A stretch of 64,000 nucleotides of DNA, from positions 3,280,001-3,344,000 of the forward strand of contig NC_013132.1 in NCBI RefSeq assembly GCF_000024005.1, written 5' to 3'. Both the position numbers and the translations under genes were made by a program. Below the pieces are notes generated by a model that saw only the letters and a list, made by a program, of their open reading frames with translations, did no database searches and had not been told where the DNA came from. Source of the stretch: Chitinophaga pinensis DSM 2588 (GTDB taxonomy: Bacteria > Bacteroidota > Bacteroidia > Chitinophagales > Chitinophagaceae). Positions 18,718-24,493 of the stretch are shown in pieces (positions within the stretch are counted from its first letter, which is position 1; every line of letters begins with the position of its first letter).

Positions 18718-19626
18718 ATGGCTATTATTTCTCAGTTGCAGGATTTTCCCATGCGGACTCCCGTCACAAGGGATTATTTTCAGAATTGGAATATTCGTGT
18801 TGTGAACAGTGAGTCGATTGCCTGTGAGAATTATATATCTCCTAACAGGCGGGATTTCTATAAGATTTTATTTATTAAAGAAGGAAGCGGATTGTTCTCC
18901 CTTGGTGAGAATAACTATCGGATCAATGGATTAACAATTCTCTTTCTTCATCCGAATGAGATCATTTCCTGGCGTAGCTTCTCATCCTCGCTGGTAGGTC
19001 ATTACTGTCTTTTTAAGAAAAGATACGTTGATGCACATTCAATGTTGAAATACGCAATGGATAAGCATAAATTGTTTACTGACACGAGCAGAAGCGTGAT
19101 CACTCTTCAGGAGGCTCCGGCAGAAACGATCAATAAATTATTTTTGCAGATGCATGAATATGGCAACGCCGGAGGAGCACTGTCTGAAGATGCCTTGCAG
19201 GCATATCTGCAGCTATTGATCGTGGAGAGCGTGAAGACAGCAGAATTTCCCAAACCGGATAGCGTCTCTGAGGATTACAGACATATCCATCACTTCTTCC
19301 GGTTACTGGAAATGGAGGCATCAAATATAAATCAACAGAACCCGATCAGCATCAAGACCGCAAAAGAGTTTGCAGATCGCCTTGCGCTATCGCCAAACTA
19401 CCTGAATGCCATGCTGAAAAAATACACAGGACAGAATATCAGTACGCATATTAAAAACCGCCTGTTAGAAGAAAGCAAAGCACTGTTGCTGCAAACAGAT
19501 TGGACATTGAATGATATAGGAATATCGATTGGCTTTGCCGAACAACCAAATTTTACACAGTTTTTCAAAAAGAATATTGGTATTACTCCAAGCGAATTCA
19601 GGAAAAGCTACGCCTTCATGGCGTAA
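18718..19626 (+). CDS. AraC family transcriptional regulator
   Basis: 302 residues. An N-terminal cupin-like effector domain (IRVVNSESIACENYISPNR, then FIKEGSGLFSLGENNYRI and FLHPNEI) is joined to a C-terminal AraC helix-turn-helix (KTAKEFADRLALSPNYLNAMLKKYTG and DIGISIGFAEQPNFTQFFKKNIGITPSEFRK). It starts 8 bases after the GlxA stop codon. It converges on the TetR gene, whose end is 36 bases away. Confidence 0.93.
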   Translation: MAIISQLQDFPMRTPVTRDYFQNWNIRVVNSESIACENYISPNRRDFYKILFIKEGSGLFSLGENNYRINGLTILFLHPNEIISWRSFSSSLVGHYCLFKKRYVDAHSMLKYAMDKHKLFTDTSRSVITLQEAPAETINKLFLQMHEYGNAGGALSEDALQAYLQLLIVESVKTAEFPKPDSVSEDYRHIHHFFRLLEMEASNINQQNPISIKTAKEFADRLALSPNYLNAMLKKYTGQNISTHIKNRLLEESKALLLQTDWTLNDIGISIGFAEQPNFTQFFKKNIGITPSEFRKSYAFMA

Positions 19627-19662
19627 GCAGGGTTAAATATAAAGGTGCATTCAGTACCCTGG

Positions 19663-20283
19663 CTACTCTTCTAATAAGGTCCGGGCAATTTTTTTATTAA
19701 GTTGTGCGATTTTTGTGTCTCCCGTTATGTGAGCAACAACCATTGCCCCCAAAATAAGACTCAAGAGTTGTGGCAGTAGCGTCTTCGTTTTACCAGGTTT
19801 TACAAGATCAGCCAGACGGGCAGTTATAAAATCTGTACTCTTTTTAAAATGGGCGTCCACTTTCTCGCGAAGTGGTCTGGTATCTTCGTCACTGAATTCA
19901 TTCAAACCACGGGTGAAGTTACAACCGTTGAAGTCCGATTGGGTGATCCAGTCTTCAAGAGAGTCGAAGACTGCCAGGATCTCCCCTTTGGCGCCACCTT
20001 TCGCAATTGAAATGTGTTTTTCGAGATTGTCAAAACGAAAAGCATCCCAAAAATCCAGGTACGCAGCAATAAGGTCCGACTTAGAGGGGAAGTAGTTATA
20101 GAAAGATCTTTTCGATACGCCACTTTCAGCAATAATACGATCGATGCCGATAGTATGTACACCATGCTTGTTGAAAAGAGCAATCGCCGTTTTCAAAACC
20201 CGTTCACGTGGTTTCAGTGATTCGATCTTCTCAAAGCGCAGGTCCCTGAAATCCGAAGTAGTATTCAACATAGTAATTCTCAA
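19663..20283 (-). CDS. TetR/AcrR family transcriptional regulator
   Basis: 206 residues. The N-terminal TetR helix-turn-helix is clear (RVLKTAIALFNKHGVHTIGIDRIIAESGVSKRSFYNYFPSKSDLIAAYL), followed by an all-helical ligand domain. Start choice M1 or M5 is open. It is divergent from the carbonic-anhydrase/HD operon, and the 200 bases between hold two near-perfect palindromes that overlap the operon's promoter. This strongly suggests that it represses that operon and probably itself. A cysteine in the ligand domain (SDFNGCNFTRG) is typical of TetR subfamilies near reductases. Confidence 0.92.
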   Translation of the reverse strand: MRITMLNTTSDFRDLRFEKIESLKPRERVLKTAIALFNKHGVHTIGIDRIIAESGVSKRSFYNYFPSKSDLIAAYLDFWDAFRFDNLEKHISIAKGGAKGEILAVFDSLEDWITQSDFNGCNFTRGLNEFSDEDTRPLREKVDAHFKKSTDFITARLADLVKPGKTKTLLPQLLSLILGAMVVAHITGDTKIAQLNKKIARTLLEE

Positions 20284-20372
20284 TTAGTCAATATAGCATT
20301 CTGCCAACTGAAAGCGGCAAATTAAGATTTATTTTTTAACGCTGATGTTCCGGCATTGTTTTAGGATAATGT

Positions 20373-20398
20373 AAAAGTACACAGATCTGTCTACTTTT
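20373..20398. promoter_or_regulatory. Operator 1, probable TetR site
   Basis: A 26-base palindrome with arms AAAAGTA and TACTTTT around the core ACAGATCTGT (20381-20390), with one mismatched pair (20380/20391). Its left end includes TACTTTTA on the minus strand, a near-match to the -7 box for the TetR gene. Binding here would therefore autoregulate tetR. Confidence 0.75.
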
Positions 20399-20399
20399 A

Positions 20400-20431
20400 T
20401 TTGGATAAGTAGACAGATCTGTATACTTTTG
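20400..20431 (+). promoter_or_regulatory. Promoter of the carbonic-anhydrase/HD operon
   Basis: TTTG (20400-20403) and TACTTTTG (20424-20431) match the Bacteroidota -33 and -7 consensus exactly, with 20 bases between. The start point would fall near 20438. Operator 2 covers the spacer and most of the -7 box. Confidence 0.75.
20407..20428. promoter_or_regulatory. Operator 2, probable TetR site overlapping the promoter
   Basis: AAGTA-G-ACAGATCTGT-A-TACTT repeats the same core and arms as operator 1 with centres 32 bases apart, about three helical turns. It lies between and over the -33/-7 elements, the position expected for steric repression. Confidence 0.75.
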
Positions 20432-20485
20432 TTAAAATGATTGAATTATAAAAAAGGAATCATTAAAACAAAGGAGGAAAATAAA

Positions 20486-21079
20486 ATGGGGAAATTTGAA
20501 GAATTTCAATTCAGAACACAGCCCTGGTTCGATCAATCGAATTTCCAGGGATTTAATCAGGCAATCCCGATGAAGACCATCGTGATCTATTGCTTCGACC
20601 CTCGTGCCGCGGAAATTCCACAGGCGGTCGCCACCTATTTCGGTGATGAGGTCTATCCCGGAGAAAACATTATCAATGAAGAAGGCGCCAGGGTAGGTCA
20701 TACCCGCACGCTGTTTGAAGTGTCGAATGCAGGTGGCCGCGCATTGTCTGCGTTGCAGTCAGTAGCTACTATGGAATACCTCTTCCACGTTCAGAACGTT
20801 GTAGTCGTGCATCATTCTTTTTGCGGCGCTACGGCATTCACTCCTGAACAACTGATCAATGAATTCCACGAACATCACCATGCCGATCTGACCAGTGTCA
20901 TAGATCATGATAGTATGGCCATCATGGATTATGAAAAGTCGCTGCAACATGATCTTCAATTGCTGCGGAATAGCCCGGCAGTACCTAAGAACATCAAGCT
21001 ATATGGATTTTTTTATGAGATGAATTCCGGCAAACTGACGGAGGTTTTAAGGGATATTCCGGATGAGAGTAAGGCTTGA
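20486..21079 (+). CDS. Beta-class carbonic anhydrase-like protein
   Basis: 197 residues from ATG 20486, chosen over the upstream frame start (20441) because a strong ribosome site AAGGAGG lies just before it at 20471-20477. Zinc ligands and the catalytic dyad are visible: C36-x-D38-x-R40 (IYCFDPRA) and H110-x-x-C113 (HHSFCGA), plus NAGGRA near 82-87. The enzyme would interconvert CO2 and bicarbonate in the cytoplasm. It is the first gene of a TetR-controlled operon with two HD-domain proteins. In E. coli the analogous pairing of carbonic anhydrase with a nitrogen-compound hydrolase is cynT/cynS. The family also includes close relatives with CS2-hydrolase-like activity, so the substrate is not certain. 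Confidence 0.85.
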   Translation: MGKFEEFQFRTQPWFDQSNFQGFNQAIPMKTIVIYCFDPRAAEIPQAVATYFGDEVYPGENIINEEGARVGHTRTLFEVSNAGGRALSALQSVATMEYLFHVQNVVVVHHSFCGATAFTPEQLINEFHEHHHADLTSVIDHDSMAIMDYEKSLQHDLQLLRNSPAVPKNIKLYGFFYEMNSGKLTEVLRDIPDESKA

Positions 21080-21081
21080 TA

Positions 21082-21118
21082 AAGTTATACGATCAGCCGT
21101 CGGCTGATCGTATAACTT
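21082..21118. other. Long perfect hairpin between carbonic anhydrase and first HD gene
   Basis: AAGTTATACGATCAGCCG (21082-21099) and its exact reverse complement (21101-21118) are separated by one base. The 18-base stem would be very stable in RNA. There is no T-run after it, so it is not a standard intrinsic terminator. It could protect or trim the mRNA and set different levels for the genes on either side. Confidence 0.8.
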
Positions 21119-21175
21119 GTAGACAATATTTTAATGGTCATGTGTTCGGGGGGGACACTTAAAAACAAGGAACTT

Positions 21176-21805
21176 ATGATGCTTAATTTTGAACTGCCGG
21201 ACACACAAGTAGTCCGGCAAGCACACGATCTGATTCGCTCTACGTCAAATAATATGCTGTATAATCACCTGATGCGTTGTTACTATTTTGCTGAACTTTT
21301 CGCTCTTCAGGAAAATTCAAAAGCCGACCGTGAACTTATCTTCTTGTCGACGACCATGCATGATTTAGGTTTTACAGACGTCGGCCGCGGGCCCAATCGT
21401 TTTGAAATTGAAGGGGCACATGCAGCTCGTCGATATCTGAAAGCCTGGGGAGTATCCGATGATCGTACATGGAAAGTATGGACAAATATTGCTGCACATA
21501 CCTGGGATATCAATTTATTTAAAGAAGATGAATCCCGGATTTCCCAGCTGGGAATATTATATGATGTCATTGCATTGCCGCCAGAACTTAAACTCAATCC
21601 ACAGGATGTAGCAGAAATAGTGAAGCGCTACCCTCGTCTGGATTTTAAACGAGGGTTCTATGAGATGCACCGTGAGGAACTGAACGCTAAAACGCCTTAT
21701 CCACACCGTTTTCATATGTGTACCTGTATCGCACATGAGCAAGGACAGAAACTTGAAATTCCCGATCCGAAAGCCTGGCTAAATGGCGCTCCGTTCGATG
21801 AATAG
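21176..21805 (+). CDS. HD-domain hydrolase, cyanamide-hydratase-like (copy 1)
   Basis: 209 residues from ATG 21176 or the adjoining ATG 21179, preceded by AAGGAA; the longer frame from 21134 lacks a ribosome site. HD-superfamily residues are in order: H31 (YNHLMRCYYFAE), H62-D63 (MHDLGF), H108 (NIAAHTWDIN) and D130 (LGILYD). The pattern NHxxRxYxF, HDLGxT, RFEIEGAHAAR and W-x-x-IAxH resembles fungal and bacterial cyanamide hydratase/HD hydrolases, not ppGpp or c-di-GMP hydrolases. A conserved C-terminal PYPHRFHMCTC adds His/Cys residues. The real substrate is unknown. Confidence 0.82.
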   Translation: MMLNFELPDTQVVRQAHDLIRSTSNNMLYNHLMRCYYFAELFALQENSKADRELIFLSTTMHDLGFTDVGRGPNRFEIEGAHAARRYLKAWGVSDDRTWKVWTNIAAHTWDINLFKEDESRISQLGILYDVIALPPELKLNPQDVAEIVKRYPRLDFKRGFYEMHREELNAKTPYPHRFHMCTCIAHEQGQKLEIPDPKAWLNGAPFDE

Positions 21806-21838
21806 GTAAATGTGTTTATAAAATAAAAATCTATAGAT

Positions 21839-22468
21839 ATGATCCTGGACATTAAAGTGCCTGATTCGGCTATAGCCCGACAGGCAGCGGAATTTGCCCG
21901 CTCGGTTTCTAATGAAATGCTCTTCAACCACCTTATGCGTTGCTATTACTTTGCCGAACTGCTCGCCCGAAAGGAGAATTCAAAAGCCGACAGAGAATTG
22001 ATATTCATTTCTGCAATATTACACGATTTGGGATTTACTGATGCTGGACGTGGCCATAACCGCTTTGAGATCGAAGGTGCGCACGCGGCGAGGAATTTCC
22101 TGCTCAAACATGGTGTGTCAGATGAACGTTCGTGGAGGGTCTGGCATAACATAGCATTGCATGTTGGCGATATTAATCTTTTCAAAGATGAAACAACTCG
22201 GTTGATGCAGCTTGGTATTCTCTATGATCTGACCGCTTTGCCGCCTGAAATAAGTATTGATCCTAAAGATTTACAAGTAGTTCTTCAACATTACCCAAGG
22301 TTAGGGTTCAAGCAAGGGTTTCTGGCATTTTTTCAGGATGAATTGGACCGTAAGCAGCCATATCCACATCGTTTTCATATGTGTACGTGTATAGAGCACC
22401 ATCGTTCCGGAACACTTAAAATTCCTGTTCCTGAAGAGTTTCTTGGTGAAGCGCCATTTGACGAGTAA
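21839..22468 (+). CDS. HD-domain hydrolase, cyanamide-hydratase-like (copy 2, tandem paralogue)
   Basis: 209 residues, the same length as copy 1 and aligning without gaps: H31, H62, D63, H108 and D130 fall at identical positions, and RFEIEGAHAAR, PYPHRFHMCTCI and APFDE are shared. Differences cluster at the N-terminus and at 85-130 (LKAWGVSDDRT against LLKHGVSDERS; HTWDIN against HVGDIN). It starts 33 bases after copy 1, so the two are in one transcript. Both keep the metal ligands, so this is a duplication with possible substrate divergence rather than decay of one copy. Confidence 0.82.
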   Translation: MILDIKVPDSAIARQAAEFARSVSNEMLFNHLMRCYYFAELLARKENSKADRELIFISAILHDLGFTDAGRGHNRFEIEGAHAARNFLLKHGVSDERSWRVWHNIALHVGDINLFKDETTRLMQLGILYDLTALPPEISIDPKDLQVVLQHYPRLGFKQGFLAFFQDELDRKQPYPHRFHMCTCIEHHRSGTLKIPVPEEFLGEAPFDE

Positions 22469-22631
22469 ATGTAACTAAGATATTTTTCTGGCCATACTGA
22501 ACACTGTACCGACTATCTTCTTTCTCTGTCTTTATAATGGCATTCTTCAAAACTGCATATATATTCTTTAACTTGCTTGAGTTTGTCCGGGCACATAAAT
22601 GCCTGTATGGATTTAATGTTAACTAACAATA

Positions 22632-22811
22632 GATATTCAGAAAGAGATAAATGCCGTTATCGTAGAAAAAGGCATAACGATCAGTACATATGATTTTACC
22701 GGGACGGAAAGCTTTTACCATGAGATATATGCAAAATATCACAATGGGAAAAACGAATATCCGCTCTGGGATAACCTGAAAACTTTCAGTTCCATTTACA
22801 ATAGTATATGA
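22632..22811 (+). pseudogene. Start-less 59-codon coding fragment
   Basis: From 22632 the plus frame reads DIQKEINAVIVEKGITIS, then TYDFTGTESFYHEIYAKYHNG and YPLWDNLKTF, ending at TGA. The composition looks like real protein, but an in-frame stop precedes it and no ATG, GTG or TTG is available, so it appears to be the 3' end of a broken gene. Family not recognised. Confidence 0.4.
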
Positions 22812-22867
22812 TAATAGAACTCATACCCGTACTTGAAATTGAATATTCGAATTAGGAGGGAGTAAAT

Positions 22868-23077
22868 ATTCCCGATAAATACCCATATTGGGAAAATGCG
22901 CCACTTCAACCAACACCACCGGATACAATATTGGTCATTGATAGAGCCGCACTGGGAAAAGCAGTGGAAGAAGCTGAAAAGCAGCTTGTCCTCCTGGAGG
23001 AACGCCTCCGTCATATCAATACAAAGGAAAATCTGCATATCGAAAGGATAGAAGATCTGCTGATATGGTATCGGTAG
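22868..23077 (+). CDS. Small hypothetical protein, possible ATT start
   Basis: 69 codons with protein-like composition: PDKYPYWENAPLQPTPPD, a hydrophobic strand ILVIDRAALG, then an amphipathic helix rich in E, K, L and R to the stop. The stop codon TAG lies just upstream, and the frame has no ATG/GTG/TTG near its start. However AGGAGG (22855-22860) sits 7 bases before an ATT codon at 22868, an ideal spacing. Either translation begins at ATT, or this is a fragment of a decayed gene. Function unknown. It may be related to the fragment just upstream. Confidence 0.4.
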   Translation: MPDKYPYWENAPLQPTPPDTILVIDRAALGKAVEEAEKQLVLLEERLRHINTKENLHIERIEDLLIWYR

Positions 23078-23109
23078 GGATGTGTGCAACTAACTATAAC
23101 TGCAATATA

Positions 23110-23142
23110 AAATAAAAAGGCGTCCCGCCGTCGGCGGACGCC
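23110..23142 (-). terminator. Intrinsic terminator of the 23166-23402 gene
   Basis: Read on the minus strand, a G+C-rich hairpin (GGCGTCCGCCG with its complement, one bulge, 23119-23142) is followed by TTTTTATTTT, 24 bases after the stop codon of the minus-strand gene. Confidence 0.75.
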
Positions 23143-23165
23143 CCAAACCTAAAACAGCACAAAGC

Positions 23166-23402
23166 CTAAATATCCAATGTACCGCTTAATGTTCTCACCT
23201 CTTTAGAAAGAACGCTGTCATAGTCCCTGTCACGGGCAGCAAGATCTTCATAAGACCATATCTCATAATGCTCTTTGCTAAAGTAAAACCGTATCTGATA
23301 ATCTCCGGTTTCGCCGTTCCCTGCATTGATATGCGTTACCAGATCAAGATTGACAATTCTTCCGGATGTCTGTTCAGTGGATGATTTAATAAAGGTTGCC
23401 AT
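23166..23402 (-). CDS. Small hypothetical protein
   Basis: 78 residues, no signal peptide or membrane segment. The first half is beta-rich (GRIVNLDLVTHINAGNGETG, then YQIRFYFSKEHYEIW), and a helix and tail follow (EVRTLSGTLDI). It has a clear terminator downstream and an isolated position, which supports a real, separately expressed gene. The pattern of a short strand-loop-strand followed by a Y/W-rich segment is seen in many small Bacteroidota proteins of unknown role. No family assigned. Confidence 0.65.
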   Translation of the reverse strand: MATFIKSSTEQTSGRIVNLDLVTHINAGNGETGDYQIRFYFSKEHYEIWSYEDLAARDRDYDSVLSKEVRTLSGTLDI

Positions 23403-23512
23403 AGTAATGAATTTAAATGATCAGGCTTCTGCAAACTATCATCTTCGGGAATTAGCTGCGTCGCCAATATCATTTGTCTTTCAAAGATGATACCAGACCA
23501 CCTGCCAGTTAC

Positions 23513-24043
23513 TTACAACGCATCCAGGAATTCGAGGTACAACGGCACACTTCGCTCGATCCATTCTTCCGACGTGTTGAACTCCATTCCGTAATACGCA
23601 AATAGAGGCCGGTAATCCGCCTTTACATATTCAAAACTCAGCTCAAAAGGACGTGTTAATTCCTCCAGCGTATATTTATATCGTTCCGATTGCCTGTATT
23701 CGTGCTCGTCAACACCTGCTGATATCGCCAGTGCGATTTTCTTCCCCGACATTTTATAACCACTTTTACTTCCATATGCCCAGCCATACGTCAGTACTTC
23801 ATCTAACCATTTCTTGAATAACGGTGGACAATTAAACCAGTAGTAGGGAAACTGAAATACAATTTTATCATATTGCTCAACCAGCTGCTGTTCAGCCTGC
23901 ACATCAAGTCTTTCGTCAGGATACACGGCATACAGCTGGTGAACGACATATTTTTCAGGATGCTCGTGAAGCGCTGCTACCCATCTTTTGTTAACAGCCG
24001 AACTTTTAATGTCAGGATGTATAACGACTACCAATGTTTTCAT
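23513..24043 (-). CDS. NAD(P)H-dependent flavodoxin-like oxidoreductase (NQO/KefF/MdaB type)
   Basis: 176 residues from ATG 24043 (MKTLVVVIHPDIKSSAVNKR); the longer frame to 24067 adds residues that do not fit. It has the flavodoxin-like fold with the phosphate-binding first loop HPDIKSSAVN, the FQFPYYWFNCPPLFKKWLDEVLTYGWAYG active-site segment and KKIALAISAG. This is the quinone-reductase signature of the family. It should reduce quinones or azo compounds by two electrons with FMN or FAD. It is divergent from an HxlR regulator with an inverted repeat between them, the usual arrangement for quinone-induced reductases. Confidence 0.9.
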   Translation of the reverse strand: MKTLVVVIHPDIKSSAVNKRWVAALHEHPEKYVVHQLYAVYPDERLDVQAEQQLVEQYDKIVFQFPYYWFNCPPLFKKWLDEVLTYGWAYGSKSGYKMSGKKIALAISAGVDEHEYRQSERYKYTLEELTRPFELSFEYVKADYRPLFAYYGMEFNTSEEWIERSVPLYLEFLDAL

Positions 24044-24102
24044 CTGATGATCATTTTTCTGCAGCAATATTAAAGTGCTTAGCGCGAAATTTGTACCTTA
24101 AC

Positions 24103-24118
24103 TACCCAATGTGGGGTA
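24103..24118. promoter_or_regulatory. Inverted repeat, probable HxlR operator
   Basis: TACCC and GGGTA flank a 6-base spacer in the 93 bases between the divergent reductase and HxlR genes. The position fits control of both promoters. Confidence 0.5.
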
Positions 24119-24136
24119 CTATAAAAAATGTAAGTA

Positions 24137-24493
24137 ATGTCGAAGATAAAAGAAACATCCACCAACTTTGCCAATAAACAGGCACTGGCGGATGAGTGTT
24201 CAGAAGTCTATGCCGCAAATATTATAGGCGGGCAATGGGCTTTGGTGATTTGTTCCTGGTTAATAAACGGGAAACTCAGATTTGGCGAACTGAGAAAATT
24301 ATTACCAAATATTACAGAACGAATGCTGACATTACAACTCCGGAAACTGGAGGATAGTAAGATTGTCACACGAACTGTCTACGCAGGTGTACCGCCCCGT
24401 GTAGAATATGAATTGACGCCTATTGGCTACGAACTGAAACCCATTATTAAGCAACTTGAAAAATGGGGAGACAAACACAAGAACCTGAAATAA
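24137..24493 (+). CDS. HxlR family (DUF24) winged-helix regulator
   Basis: 118 residues. The winged helix is clear: IIGGQWALVICSWLINGKLRFGELRKLLPNITERMLTLQLRKLE, followed by the wing YAGVPPRVEYELTPIGYEL. C21 lies just before the first helix (DECSEVYAANIIGG), the place where HxlR proteins such as HypR and YodB carry their redox-sensing cysteine. It probably represses the divergent flavodoxin-like reductase and releases it on oxidation or alkylation. Its stop codon directly abuts the stop codon of the converging quinoprotein gene, with no spare base. Confidence 0.92.
   Translation: MSKIKETSTNFANKQALADECSEVYAANIIGGQWALVICSWLINGKLRFGELRKLLPNITERMLTLQLRKLEDSKIVTRTVYAGVPPRVEYELTPIGYELKPIIKQLEKWGDKHKNLK

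Noticed and set aside
21176..22468. HD proteins as ppGpp or cyclic-di-GMP hydrolases
   Set aside because: They lack the HD-GYP motif and the RelA/SpoT residues; the NHxxR and HDLGxT pattern matches the cyanamide-hydratase-like group instead.
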